A stretch of DNA of 64,000 nt from Conchocele bisecta (Eukaryota > Mollusca > Bivalvia > Lucinida > Thyasiridae), in contig CM055265.1 of assembly GCA_029237695.1 (NCBI GenBank), positions 116,534,067 to 116,598,066 on the forward strand. The letters run 5' to 3'. Position numbers and translations under genes: made by a program. The notes beneath the pieces are model-generated. The model did no database searches. It saw only the letters and a program-made list of their open reading frames with translations, and was not told the DNA's origin. Shown piece after piece: positions 35,214-46,599 of the stretch (position 1 is its first letter; each line of letters begins with the position of its first letter).

Positions 35214-35575
35214 AAGAAAGCTTTTGGCCTGGTAGATCACACTGTATTACTGCAAAAATTGAAAATCTATAAATTCAAAATAGCTTCACTTATCTGGTTG
35301 TCATCGTATTTAACTGACCGTAAGCAAAACGGTGGTATCTCTTCCGATTTCGCTAATGTCATAGCTGGTGTTCCTCAATGCTTAATTCTTGGACCAACGT
35401 ACTCTATTTACTTTATTTATACATGATTTGCCTTTATTAATTAACAACTGATATGTTTGCCGATGACGCAACAATTCATACATCAGGTAGCCATCCAGTT
35501 ATCATCCATACTAATCTACAAGCAGATATAAGATATATTAGCACGAGACAAAATTTGCAGCTGTATCTGACCTGA
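35214..35575 (+). pseudogene. reverse transcriptase fragment of a second LINE family
   Basis: In the first frame: KKAFGLVDHTVLLQKLKIY, then SLIWLSSYLTDRKQN, then IAGVPQCLILGPTYSIYFIY and a stop. After a frameshift: DMFADDATIHTS. These correspond to the motif A, B and C region of CR1/L2-like LINE reverse transcriptases (AFD-x-VDH, GVPQG-SILGP, ADD). The Gly after GVPQ is Cys, and stops and a frameshift are present. It differs clearly from the LINE at 4.9-13.4 kb, which has YADD and VGVRQGE motifs, so it is a separate, older family. Only about 120 codons remain. Confidence 0.85.
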
Positions 35576-36270
35576 GATTAACTTTTTGTGAATCTGCTAT
35601 TGCGTCTGTAGCTTGTTTGTAATGGGGTGGAAACCGGAGCGCCTGGAGAAAAACAACAGACAAAACCGTCGGGACATAACTCAGAACAAATACCGCGAGA
35701 CATTGGTTGTTGTTCAGTCATAGTAGTGCTTCAAGACTTGGCACAGGGGTAAATTCTTCAACAAACTCAGTTTTTATGATATCAATTCATATGCAAATAT
35801 AAAATGACAAAACCCCGTACATTAAGTCTTAAGGTATTAAGGTGTATACCGATATAATTCATGTGTAAACTGTGAAAACAGTATCTATTTAAAGCTACAC
35901 GTTGTGTCAGTATAATTATAGCCTATCTAGAATATAGGCCAATATTTGAAGATGAAATCCTAAAAATAAATGAGGCCAAAACAAAACGAGGAGGCAACCT
36001 CCTCGTGCCTCAGTGTAGTTACGGCCCTGATCATATGAGACGCATTTCCCTTTAAATATCCGATAGCTAGTACAGTATATCCCTTTCCAATAACCAATCA
36101 ATTTCACACACTTGTAAATGCATCAATGAATTAATATAGATAAATCAAACAATTACATGAATTGGTGTAAGTTAACCTAGCATGGGATGAATTTGATGGT
36201 GATAATATTCAGTTGATGACAGTTACTTCCCTTCAAAAACAAACTTTGAAGGCGCAAATGTTTCAATTTG
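35576..36270. other. unassigned sequence with an inverted family-F end
   Basis: 'gaggaggcaacctcctcg' with 'gtagttacggccctg' near 35985-36030 resembles MITE F ends. No gene was recognised. Confidence 0.45.
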
Positions 36271-36464
36271 TATTACTTATTTTTGGCTATTAATGCATGA
36301 AATAAACTATGTCAGTAAATACACAAGGTATGTTGTTGTATAGAAATAAATATATATAGATATCTTATTACTTATTTTTGGCTATTAATGCATGAAATAA
36401 ACTATGTCAGTAAATACACAAGGCATGTTGTTGTATAGAAATAAATATATATAGATATCTTACA
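36271..36464. repeat. 95-bp tandem duplication, nearly perfect
   Basis: The segment starting 'tattacttatttttggctat' is repeated head to tail with a 95-bp step. I see one difference ('aaggtatg' against 'aaggcatg'), so the duplication is young. Confidence 0.95.
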
Positions 36465-36584
36465 TCGGAATAAACACGATATCCACGCTGTTGAGCGTCA
36501 AAATAACCAGACAGCTGTGGTTGTCAAGTGGGTGGGGTAGGGGAAATAGGGCCCACTTTTTTTTATTCAAATCAAAAGTCAGCT

Positions 36585-36685
36585 ACCAGCCCACGCGTGT
36601 ACCAAGTTTTAATTTCTACAGTAGGTTTATGACTGCAGAGGTAATTTAAATTGAAAATATTAACTTGGTACACGGGTGGTCTGGG
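36585..36685. mobile_element. 101-bp foldback element
   Basis: 'ccagcccacgcgtgtaccaag' on the left pairs imperfectly with 'cttggtacacgggtggtctgg' on the right around a ~55-nt centre. Confidence 0.75.
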
Positions 36686-36912
36686 TATTAAATTCATGAA
36701 CGTAGGGAAGAAAATGTCAAGAAAATGCCAATTTCCGGTTTCATGACGTCACGCCACGCAGTGTCATGACGTCATCGCATGATGTAAACTGATCAAAATT
36801 ATATTTTTTAAAGAGATGTAACAAAACGGGTAAAATTTATATATGTTTGAGAAAATTAAATTTTGGCAAAACCAGATGCGATTTCAGGGCCTTACCGCAC
36901 CTTCCTCTTTAT

Positions 36913-38575
36913 CAACGTCACGTCGGATTTTGACACTTGAAATCGTTGCGTCATTGCAATAAGTTGTCCTATGTATAGCCGTACGCATTACTAATTGTGG
37001 CTCACAAATATTTTAATGTTGGATATGCGTGGCAGAATTTTACAGTTGTTTTAACAGTGGTTCGCTATGTAACATGTACTGTAACGTTTACGACTACATG
37101 TACGTTTTTGAACTTTCACACTAGCATTACATAACATTTTATCCATATAATATCGCATATCTACTGTACATACATGTATGTAAAATCTCGGTAAACGATA
37201 TACTAACACAAAAAGAAAAACATTTATCGGGTCCATACGCGAACTGGGCTGCCGACACCACCAGTTCACATGCTACTCAACATTGCTCGTTTCTGATCAT
37301 TTGTTTTCATAACAACCCCGAGAACGTACATTTATATTTTGGCATAAAATGGTAATTAAAATAGTCAATGGTCTACATACAATTGGTTTGTTTCGCTAAT
37401 GGTACACGATAATACACTTATATCATCTGTCATTACCAGCTGTCAACAACGACGTCAGGTATGTCAAAAGTGTAAATGGAAGCGACGTTTCCGACCTCAT
37501 TTACTCGATAACGTCAGTTTCGCCATAAGGCACCTTTTCGCACGACGCGTCTCATATAATGTTTGAAGAGGTAAGCCGATGTTCACACTGGTAGTCTACG
37601 TTTGAGGGTGTATTTGTGGCATATTTGTGGGGCATTTTAATAAAATATACACGTATCCCAAACAAAAAGGGCGTACAATAATAAAGATCAGGGTCTACAC
37701 TGATACATAAAATAGGTTATACAAATTCTGATAATGTAAGGAGAGCTTACACTGATATGCTTGAGCGTGTATTTGTGGCATATTTATATATATTTAACTA
37801 TATTTGCATGTATTTCCCATATGATTGGTGATTCAATGTGCATACATCGAACATATGGCCAATTTAACAGATGTATTTGACTACATATGTAATTATATGA
37901 TGTGTGTTGTGTCAATATATGCTTTACACTAATATCTGACACTATCTAGGGTGTATTTGTGGTATATGTATAATATGTATTTAAACTATATTTGGGTGCA
38001 TTTGAGTGTATTTGGGTGTTTCGTGTAACCGTTCCCCGGACACCGCTAGCATTATCACGAACTTTGCTCGTTCGACGGTATGGCCGCACCACTTTTCAAT
38101 ACCCCCTACGCCACTGCGTCACAATTAACTGTTACGTAAATGACGTCAATTATATTCTGAACTAAATTTGCCAATAATTACAATGTATCTTTCTGACGGT
38201 ACATGTATATAATCTATCATAGTTGGCGACGGTAGCAAATTACGAAGTCACATGTCGGCTAATTATAGATTTAAAATCGATAGTGGTGCGTTTGGTTTGT
38301 TCACTACATGTACATATCATAGTTTTATTCTGTTCAATGTTTCATAGTATACATACTAACACTTGTAGATACATTCAGTGTACCTTATTTCCTAGCGTGA
38401 TTCACATGGTGCTACAAAAAGTGAGATAAAACAAACAAAAACTATGAAACATATTTACATTTTCTTGTCAGCATATTGTTTTTGAAAGGTGTCCGTATCA
38501 AAAAAATTAAAAAAAGTGCAAATCGAAAAGTTTGTCATTAAGGTTGGTTTTCACAGAGCGCGGCCCATATGTAAT
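36913..38575. mobile_element. family B element, possible 1.66-kb copy
   Basis: 36915-37070 matches 62203-62345 in order: 'ggattttgacacttg', 'gcaataagttgtcctat', 'gctcacaaatattttaatgt', 'gcgtggcagaatt'. At 38545-38575, 'ggttttcacagagcgcggcccatatgt' type sequence (abbreviated) is the inverted family-B end. I infer one element with a degraded left end. The pairing is uncertain. No transposase is seen, and 37575-38030 holds weak repeats of 'gtgtatttgtggcatattt'. Confidence 0.45.
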
Positions 38576-38868
38576 TTAAAATATGTATATCCTGATCAGC
38601 TATGCGTTTTAACACAACAGTGTAGATCATGATGAACACCACTAAAACAACTCATTTTTTTACTCAGCACATTTGCGATTGAAACAATATATTTCCTCAT
38701 AAAATGAAACACCACCTATTTGTGTTTATTGTCCTAATGTATCCTTGAACGCGACTACGAATGCTGTGTTGTCGTCATTGTCTTCTCGGGCATGGAGCCA
38801 TGCGTCTTCAACAATAACCTTCATCCAGACGCCGTGAGTGTAATGATTTATTTGATCTTGTCCGATAC

Positions 38869-39111
38869 TGGGGCCCGTTTCACTAAAATTCGTACGACTA
38901 AAATGTTCGTAAGTGCAAATTTAGGATCGTCTTGAAATTTCAATAGATGGTTTTACATTTATTGAGCAGAGGCTGCATATGCAGCCTCTGCTCAATAAAT
39001 GTAAATCCAATAATTGTTTACAAGAAAACATTGTTAATGTGAAATTTACAGATTTTTCATATTGCACTTACGAACATTTTAGTCGTACGAAGTTTAATGA
39101 AACGGCCCCCA
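38869..39111. mobile_element. MITE family D with a 54-bp perfect palindrome
   Basis: The left terminal repeat 'ggggcccgtttcactaaaat' followed by 'tcgtacgactaaaatgttcg' pairs with the right one ('cgaacattttagtcgtacga', then 'aatgaaacggcccc'). In the interior, 38952-39005 is an exact palindrome centred on 'gcatatgc' with arms ending 'tttacatttattgagcagag'. Another copy starts near 63875 and a fragment lies at 22564. Confidence 0.9.
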
Positions 39112-39274
39112 GGACACATGTTAAAATTGTTAATTTATAATTAAATATGTTTGTAACGCAACTTTAAGCCCAGCAGTATACCCAACATGCAGGTAAGTCG
39201 AAGGTGTGAAAGTCAAATGTTGGGAAAGTGAGACAGTCTAGACAGACCAAAATGTTGGGAAAGTGAGATACAAC

Positions 39275-39500
39275 CCAATTTTCACCCGTGAAAAACAATT
39301 AGTGCCTCTCTAATACTGATAAATTTGTCCCACATTATTTTGAGAATGAGTCGATTTTTCTTCAACATTCACAAATCAACATGCATTTCAAGAATCTGCA
39401 TAATCGTCTTCAGTAATTGGTTTTATTACCCCCATGAGGGCAACAACATTAAATCTGACCAAATCACGTTGACAGGCAGATTTATTATTGCGTCAGCCGA
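39275..39500. repeat. local duplication, copy 1
   Basis: This stretch aligns with 40135-40370 in the same orientation. Shared blocks include 'aacatgca-ttcaagaa', 'gtcttcagtaatt', 'attaccccatgagg' style sequence, 'cattaaatctgacca' and 'cacgttgac'. Identity looks like roughly 75-85% by eye. Confidence 0.7.
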
Positions 39501-39593
39501 GTATATTGGGTATTACGACAACTGTTCTTTATTGTAAAGGTGCATGCTCGTTCTGAGCCGACTCAATGCATCCACACGGTTTACTAGCACATA

Positions 39594-39852
39594 TATGAGA
39601 CGCGCCATGCGATTTTGCACCTTCGGACATCTGCGTAATTCATGAAATACGTTTTCAAAATTTACGATATTTTCCGTAGATGGCTTCAAAAGTTGACAAC
39701 ATGTTCAGTGTACAAGCCGAATATACTTCCGCATGTATACTTGGTCAACTTTTGACTTCATTTATGAAACATATTGTAAAGTTATTAAACGTATTTAATG
39801 AAATTACGCAGATGTCCGAAGGTACAAAATAATTTGCATGGCGTGTCTCATT
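39594..39852. mobile_element. 259-bp MITE family G
   Basis: The left end 'atgagacgcgccatgc' plus 'caccttcggacatctgcgta' pairs with the right end 'tacgcagatgtccgaaggt' plus 'gcatggcgtgtctcat'. An inner pair, 'gtagatggcttcaaaagttga' against 'tcaacttttgacttcat', follows. Similar 'atatgagacgc' ends occur near 36033 and 43321. Confidence 0.88.
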
Positions 39853-40974
39853 ATAAACGTACATTTGTATTAAGTGTTGAAATAGTTAATCCTTATGGTA
39901 AAACATATATCTTTTTTCAAGTGTTTAAAAAATGTTTAACAACACACAAGAACGATCTCCTGTGGAGAATAGTCCAATGTACTGCCAAAACATGTTTATG
40001 GACAGAAATAAGATAAAATTTAGAAAAGATTGCAGACAACATAAATTGTTCCTATTGTGTTAGTGTTGTCGCTGTATCTTGCCATTTCACTATTTTCTAA
40101 CGTTTTATAACATCAACTGTGTCACGTGCAACGATTTTGACCCTAGAAAAACAATGTGTGCATCTCAAATATTGATAAATGTGTTTGCGCAACATTGTTC
40201 TTAGGATTAGACGAGTTTGTTTTTCAATATTCTCAAACAACATGCAATTCAAGAAATCGCCCTACCTCTTAATGGTCTTCAGTAATGAGTTGTATTACCC
40301 CTATGGGGATACATTAAATCTAACCACGTCACGTTGACGGGGATTTATTATAGAGTCATGCTGAGTTTCTTCGGTTTTCAGTTGACTTTTATTTTCTGCG
40401 GTTTGAAAACCACGCATCCGTGCCGTCTGATCTGGGTCTCAACTGTTCGCCATTCCATCAAAGAACAATGATTATTTATCCAGCGAACAATAATTTTACT
40501 ATCAAGCTGCAACAGTACATTTGTTAATCAGAATCTACACTGGTCATGAATGAAATACGCGCGGCTTCGTCAGAACGCAGCTTAAAGTATAGAGCTCGGC
40601 AAAAACAATTTAAGCTTCTGTTTTCGCGATACGCTTATGTATTCATCATTTATATATCAAATAAAACATTTTTTACAATAATCTGACCAGTATGTGCCGT
40701 TCGTTTACGGATTTCATATTCCGGACAGCCAGTTTTTCCAGCCGTTACTGCATGACTAACTTCCCCTTATTTTGCTTACTACAGTTACTTCTATTTGCGG
40801 TCACGTGGCACATGTTCAAGTACATGTACAAATGGGGGGAAAATCCCAAAATCAGAACTGAATACATGTATTTGCAATAAACAAGAATTCCGCCACGGAA
40901 GCGGTGTCGCGCCTGCCGAGGCGTTTGATCGTAACATGGGCATCACAAAAACCGTCAGAGAAGTGCATGCTTAA
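39853..40974. other. unassigned sequence holding the second copy of the local duplication
   Basis: 40135-40370 is the partner of 39275-39500. No gene was recognised. Confidence 0.5.
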
Positions 40975-41285
40975 AACACCAAAAAGGTCACGGTTGAAGA
41001 TTATTTTTACATAAAAAACTGTAGTTCAGCATGAAATTGTCCCGAATGATCACATGTATCAAGTGTCCAAATATTGAAGCAATCCATGAAGCAATATTAA
41101 AGTTACAGCATGATATAGAAACTTGTGCAAACGTTTTGACTAAATAAAAAGTGTTTTTCGCAAAAATGTGAAGGTAAAAAAGGTCAAGGTCATGTAAATG
41201 GCGGCATAAGAGTGTTGCAAATGCTTACATGTATCAATTGTCCAAACATTGAAGAAATCCAATAAGTAACATTAGACGGGCTCCT
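40975..41285. repeat. ~167-bp tandem repeat, two diverged units
   Basis: 'tgtccaaatattgaagcaatcc' type sequence recurs at about 41065 and 41230 with 'acatgtatcaa' before it and 'aaggtcaaggtcatg' between. It is a diverged relative of 27555-27975. Confidence 0.7.
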
Positions 41286-41339
41286 GCTTTGTTTGAGCAA
41301 TTCCAGTTGCTCAAAAGTAACGACCCCATATGCATAAGG

Positions 41340-42205
41340 AGGTTATGAAAAATTCAGACTGGACTCGACTATGGAAATTATCATAATATTTCATCCCATT
41401 TTAGTAGCCGACGACTGATTGGTGTCACCATGAACCATTTCATAGACTGCATCTCTCTACGATCTCCTTTGCCTTCAAGCGTTATGAAAATGTTCATAAG
41501 AATTGTGCAGTAATCACCAGATCAACCACCGTTGTTACTCACATATTGAAGTCACTATGAAAATATTCATAACATTCCGTTCTCAGACAAACAATAGTCA
41601 TTATGAAAATGTCCATAAACCGTACTATCCATCTAACTATGAAAATTTTCATAAAATGTAATATCGCTCTCACTATGAAAATGTTCATAAACCATTCTAT
41701 CCCTCATACGTATTGAAGTCGCTATGAAAATTTCATAACATTACTGTTTTCAGAAAATATTAGTCGCCATGAAAATGTTCATCAAACGTACCATCGCTCC
41801 CGCATATGTAGTCGCTATGAACATTTTCATAACATTCCCGATCTCAGACAAACATTAGTCGCTATGAAAATTTGCATAATATTTCCGTCCTCAAACAACA
41901 TTAGTAGCTATGAAAATGTCCATAAACGCACTTACGACATGTGTCAGTTGTTTTCTCAGACAAACTTCTCAATCACTATACAAAATTCCTTAAAATGAAA
42001 TGCTCTACAAGTTTGTTCGACTCCAAACGTTATGCAAATTTGCATGAGAAATAATTAACGACATTCAACAGTGCAACTACCGTTGTAACGTTGTTCATCA
42101 TATACATGTAGTGCAGTCAATATGAAAAAAAATCAGTAGAGTTTCGTTCTGAAACAAACATTAGTAAGTCACTATGAACTTGTTCATAAAATGCAGCTAG
42201 GTTTA
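41340..42205. repeat. array of short palindromes 'tatgaaaatnttcata', about 14-16 copies
   Basis: Motifs occur near 41344, 41370, 41482, 41555, 41601, 41637, 41673, 41722, 41767, 41815, 41862, 41908, 42030, 42121 and 42173. Spacing is mostly 36 or 45-49 bp from 41555 to 41908. Linkers share 'acattccgttctcagacaaa' and 'attagtcgc' in part, so this is an old satellite in which the palindrome is better kept than the linker. Confidence 0.8.
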
Positions 42206-42423
42206 CTACATGTCATTGTTCCTATTGGCAGTAATTGTCACTATGTTAATCTTCCAAAATTCTGTCAAATTAATGGGCTCTCTGATTTATAATCATAATT
42301 GCGGCACGTGTAATTAACAGGAACTGACATGACTCTTACACCAAGGAATCATGTTTATACACACATACTGGTTAAATATTAATTAGGTGGTCAGTGATTT
42401 AAAAAGCTATTGCAGAACATAAA

Positions 42424-42637
42424 TGTGACTGTGACTGGCAACATTGGGCTTATGTGATGTATGACGAGTGTAATTCCTGATAAAATTTAACACCTATCTA
42501 GGCTAATAACGATATACAATGTATGTTGCTTTTTAGAAATATGATGAACGTTTCATTCATGACGGTGTAGACCTTCATCAGACTACACGGATGTGCATAC
42601 TACACTGGTGGCATAGCCATAAGTCCCGTGTTTCCAT
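42424..42637. mobile_element. MITE family E, copy 2 (diverged)
   Basis: The left arm ('gtgactggca', 'gggcttatg', 'gacgagtgta') pairs with the right arm ('tacactggtg', 'cataagtccc', 'tttcca'). Its layout matches 19234-19452. Confidence 0.55.
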
Positions 42638-43660
42638 ATTTTATCATATCGTCTGAAAATATAACCAAACGAGTTAAAAGGTGACCATACTATATACATG
42701 TATGACAAACATTACGTCACAAGTCATGATCGAAAACAGTGCAAACTAGTAAGAATGTCCCATGTAGCAAAGGAATTGTCCCATAAATATAGAACCCATA
42801 TGAAATTCATCACGCGCAAATGACGCACACCTTCTTATAATATGTATACATGTAGGTACGATTATCATAATACTTGTAGTTAGGGTTGAACCTAAGCAAA
42901 ACTAAATAACGTATACATGCCTCAGTAGAATCCAATTTTCAGCAGTCAAAACGGAAAGCGTGATATGCCGCCGAAAGTACACTGCATGTTATGAGGCGGG
43001 ATTAAATTATGCGCCGGTATTCATGTCTGTATGCATGACTAACCCATACTGGGTTAAATTTCATGTTGTTGTCTGTCGTTTAATTTGTGTTTTCCACCGG
43101 TAGAGCCGGTCGCATATTAATATGGACCGCGCCATACCAAAACCGGGCTTAATGACAACGTCATGAAAAGCGGTAAACTTTGTCGGAAAAACGACGATTC
43201 AAATTGTCTAACGTCGCCGTAAAAGTTTACATTTTGCCCTCCCATTTACGTTTATTGATGTCAGTTATCATAAAGTGTGAACAGAAAACGGAAAATGATA
43301 ACTTACTGAAACTTTCACTAATATGAGACGCGATGCCTCAGTACACAATTATGACGTCATGACGTGACATCTCGCACTTGTAACGTCACTGAACGTGAAT
43401 CCATGTTTCACGTTATGGCCATGGTGTCGTGGCAACATATTATAGCAAGGATACTTGCACGAGTTCCTCGCAGCATCAATGACTTACAAATGCTTGAGGC
43501 GCTGTACATAACACATATTTTTACTGGCTATATATTAGCGAAGTATTCACTTACACTGCACTTTGATTCATAAATAACCTTAAATATGAACCTAGTGTAT
43601 GACAACGATATTACCATCTATTATCTTGGTAATTTGAGACTTTAGAACAAGTCGAGCCTG
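42638..43660. other. unassigned sequence with a family-B fragment
   Basis: 43124-43175 carries 'gaccgcgcc' and 'gcttaatgacaacgtcatga', a diverged family-B end. A 69-codon frame at 43364-43573 has no recognisable motif. Confidence 0.45.
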
Positions 43661-43928
43661 TCTTCCACATGTCTTGGTAGCGATGGTAGACGTCGCTGTC
43701 GTCGATCGACATCACCTCATTACCAGAAATTGTTATCGTGGTCTTCTTGACTATGGGGCGGCCCAGGTTCTGAACGACTGTTCGGTCCGCGTCTGTCGAC
43801 GTCATCGAAATAGTGAAAGCGATGCAAACAGTTCCCGGTACAATCACGTCGCTAGCTCCGAGGTTGGGGAAGCGGGACAAGAGCTGCTGGTTCTGGTCGA
43901 TCGTCGAGGGGTTGTTCGTAATGACCAC
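43611..43928 (-). pseudogene. N-terminal fragment of a virus-like structural protein (inferred)
   Basis: This is a 105-codon minus-strand frame with its start at 43928. Features are SRFPNLGASDVIVPGTV, an alternating beta-strand-like segment, then VVQNLGRPIVKKTTITISG and YQDMWKT. It looks like the first part of a much longer beta-rich protein. Homology-like content ends near 43670, where sequence becomes unrelated, so the element is truncated on the left. From memory, proteins starting this way in other invertebrate genomes are several hundred residues and unannotated. A capsid-type role is a guess from the beta-rich look and its neighbours. It is divergent to the gene starting at 44017, with 88 bp between. 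Confidence 0.45.
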
Positions 43929-44016
43929 GCTCTGTCACGCGCCCGTATTGACTTGAAGACATCTTCGAACAATACTATTGAACCCGTCTGGTTTTCTTTT
44001 CAATACATCGAAACGA
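43929..44016. promoter_or_regulatory. short intergenic region between divergent gene remnants
   Basis: These 88 bp separate the start codons of the minus-strand frame (43928) and the plus-strand frame (44017), the position expected for a shared bidirectional promoter. I see no clear TATA box or other defined site. Confidence 0.25.
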
Positions 44017-45286
44017 TGGCTGGTCACGACATTAACATGGACGAATTCGATCTCACTACGGGCGACCGAGAAGACAACATCGCCGACGATAACGAAACGC
44101 CTTTCATAGAGACGCCAGGAACGTCAGCCGTGGACGGCGAGGAAATAGGTGGCGCTAGAAACATCGTTTCTCTAAGCCAGGAATTACTCGAGTCCGCTGT
44201 AACTGACTACTACAACTATTGGGTAGAAAAAGGTACGGCCCCATCTATTGGCCGTGACTACTCCAAGTTCTAATTGGATCTGTTCGGCAGATTACGACTA
44301 AAAGCATCAAATGTCCCGATCATGAACACGACAACCGGAGAACCCCTAGCGCTGAGAACCATTGGCGGAAGCCGGGGCGGTGGCCAAATCATAAGAGACT
44401 AACTCGGATTCACGGATTGAAAGTGGGGTAAAACAATTATACCCGCCCGTGCTGTAGAGGCCCTACAGTCTACCGACGAAACGATGGCGAAGACGGCCGC
44501 CGCGATAGAAACCGTCGAGCTCAGCGAGGTCCCGCGTGTAGCCACCGATGCCATTTGCACAATGGAGATCACGTTCAACGAAAATGAGATGAAATACTCA
44601 GCACGATGAATGACCCACCGCTAAACCTTCGCGAACTCCGTTGACTCGATAAGGCTATGCAAACAGTCAGGGGGCGAACTGGTCATTAACCTCTCCAAAC
44701 TCACGGCGCTGGATGAACATATCGCACAAGAAAAAAGAAAACTGGAAGAAGCCTGTGACGATAGCGAAGCTGAATCACTGAATGCCTGCGGTCGTTGCAG
44801 GATGGAAGAGAAGCTCGCTTGGAGGCTGCCTCGGCTAACAGTGAGGCACTCCGCACCCAAGTAAATCGCATCCGCGAAACAATCTCGAGGGTCGTGCACG
44901 AGGACACGACACTCGGTGAGCATCTTCGCACTCAGAGAGAAGGGCGTCACAATAGTAAGCATCCTCACAGCGCTCGGCATGACTATATCGACCCTTATTC
45001 TAGCTATCACGAGAGGCAGTGCGGCTGCTGCGGCCGCGCCAGCACACGCGCCAGCCGGCGGAGCCAAGGAGTGGGTAAAAAAGCAACTAAAAGCCCTCGC
45101 CAGTCTCTTGGCTAAATTAGTCGGAAAAGTGGCTGCCACGCTGCCTGTGCTGATAGGTGGTCTCGTCTCCTTCTTGCCATATATGGCTTGCCGAGAATGC
45201 TTGGGCTTTAATCATCACGATCGCCGGTCTCCTACTATTCGCCGCCCGAGAGTGGCTTAGGTCAAAACCAAAGCGAATAGTCTGAT
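44017..45286 (+). pseudogene. acidic coiled-coil protein with C-terminal membrane segments (broken)
   Basis: ATG 44017 opens an acidic N-terminus (MAGHDINMDEFDLTTG) that runs to a TAA at 44271. The same frame continues with several more stops up to about 44622, then two frameshifts (about 44800 and 44915) and one near 45175. Traces in order: an acidic disordered part, a Gly-rich stretch (TIGGSRGGG), a charged coiled coil (about 44640-44900; HIAQEKRKLEEA, VNRIRETISRV), a hydrophobic segment (VTIVSILTALGMTISTLILA), an Ala/Pro linker, a basic amphipathic stretch (KEWVKKQLKALASLLAKLVG), a second hydrophobic segment (LPVLIGGLVSFL) and a third (WALIITIAGLLLFAA), ending at TGA 45284. About 420 codons. 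It was probably membrane-associated. Function unknown. Confidence 0.6.
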
Positions 45287-45496
45287 CGCCATGAGGACGA
45301 CGACGAGCCCTAATTGTTCAGCCTCGTGGGCATCAGTTGGAACAACGGCGGAACTTGCTGTGGCACTTTGAGCTGTGACAGCACTTTGTACTGTTGCTGG
45401 TGCTTGCGGTTTTATGAAATCGGTTCCATGCGCCAGCACGGCGGTGCGCTCGATGACGTTCCCATTATGGCCGATCTTTTGTTCGGCGGTGGCCAT
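45257..45496 (-). CDS. small protein with a C-terminal membrane anchor
   Basis: This intact 79-codon minus-strand frame has an Ala/Thr/Val-rich middle and a C-terminal hydrophobic segment (LGLVVVLMAIRLFALVLT) typical of a tail anchor. It overlaps the end of the convergent plus-strand remnant by about 30 bp and begins 36 bp after the stop of the next minus-strand remnant, as in a compact gene cluster. No family is recognised. It could be a chance frame, but position and composition support a real gene. Confidence 0.4.
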   Translation of the reverse strand: MATAEQKIGHNGNVIERTAVLAHGTDFIKPQAPATVQSAVTAQSATASSAVVPTDAHEAEQLGLVVVLMAIRLFALVLT

Positions 45497-45532
45497 TGCG
45501 ATCTGCTTATTGTAACCGTTAACCCGGTCGTC

Positions 45533-46595
45533 TCATAGTATCATATTGCTCGGCGCCATATACATACTTATTCCAAATACATAATCTACTGGGGTACCAG
45601 CATACTGCAAAACGTCTTGATACCGCTGGATCGCTGCCGGGAGGTCTACCGGAGATGAGATGGCGTCCTCGACGTTTGCCAAGAGCTGTTTCTGGGTATC
45701 GAACGTCGTTCCTTTGCCCAGTATAGCACTGCGCGCTTGCGCCTGTGCGCCGAGGATGGCCCAGACGTAAGTGCGAATGGAGTCGTTGAGGCGAGGAACC
45801 CCGGCCTGCGTGAACCCCAGACCCTTATATAACATAAATGTACCCCAGGCGTCCTGGATCGCAGCAGCTTGCTGTATGTAATCAACGTGAGCTCGTTCTA
45901 ATCAACGGTAGCCAATCGCAGGATGAGACACCGCAGTGCCGGCCACCAGACATTTCCGGCCCGAAGGTCATCGTTGCGGGGTCAAAATTCCCGGCGTTCC
46001 GACTGACGATGTGGTCGCCGGAGTGATCGTGCCTAAAATCCGTCTGCGTCCAAATCACGTGGCCCCGATTGAGAACGTCCCCGAGGCCAGTGCAGCTCGG
46101 AAATGCTTTTTGACGCCTGTCCGTATATTTTCAGACCCCAAATTCGTTACAAAGCCTTTCGAACGCCCTACGGTCGTAGGCGTTGGAAATTGGATTTCAG
46201 CCGTCGTCCTGTGACAGAGAGATTTTATGTTCTTTGAGAATCCGCCTAATAGTGTAGTACATGTGAAAGTCACAGACAGCCCTCAAGAAGGGATCCTCCG
46301 CAGCCATATTGTCCAGAGAGGAAACCCTGCATCCGGCTGTTGTGCACCATACGGCGAAGTTGAGCTGATTCTGCCAAAACTGCATCGGCCTTGCTTTCCA
46401 CCCGTTTACGGCGTCCATGGTAGTAATCTTGGGCAGCCTATATTTTTCAAAGATGTCGGGGAAGTTGATTTGAAAGCCTGTTCCACCTGTTGTCACTGTT
46501 GTACCAGCCGGGACGGTTAGCGAGCCGGTTTTCGAGAGTTTCGGGTTTTCGGGAGTTTTACGAAGTCGCCTATCCAGATTCGAATCTCGCCAGCA
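45533..46595 (-). pseudogene. uncharacterised ~350-residue protein of the virus-like element (broken)
   Basis: Two long minus-strand frames flank a scrambled middle. The upstream one (to 46197) has TVPAGTTVTTGGTGFQI, then NFPDIFEKYRLP, KARPMQFWQNQLNFAVWC, and RAVCDFHMYYTIRRILKEH. The downstream one (45533-45835) has GFTQAGVPRLNDSIRTYVW, LGAQAQARSAILG, QLLANVEDAISSP and DYVFGISMYMAP. Between them, shorter traces in shifted frames (FERLCNEFG near 46160) show it was once one gene. At least two frameshifts are needed. From memory, a protein with this order of segments accompanies the other genes of this element elsewhere. Its role is unknown; a minor structural protein is possible. The start is placed at the Met near 46595 because upstream codons are low-complexity. 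Confidence 0.5.
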
Positions 46596-46599
46596 CATA

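Noticed and set aside
43364..43573. 69-codon plus-strand frame
   Set aside because: No motif, ordinary composition, and next to repeat fragments; not supported as a gene.
44621..45139. 172-codon minus-strand frame
   Set aside because: It is antisense to the coiled-coil/membrane remnant, whose plus-strand reading has coherent coiled-coil and hydrophobic segments. The Ala/Ser-rich antisense product is a shadow.
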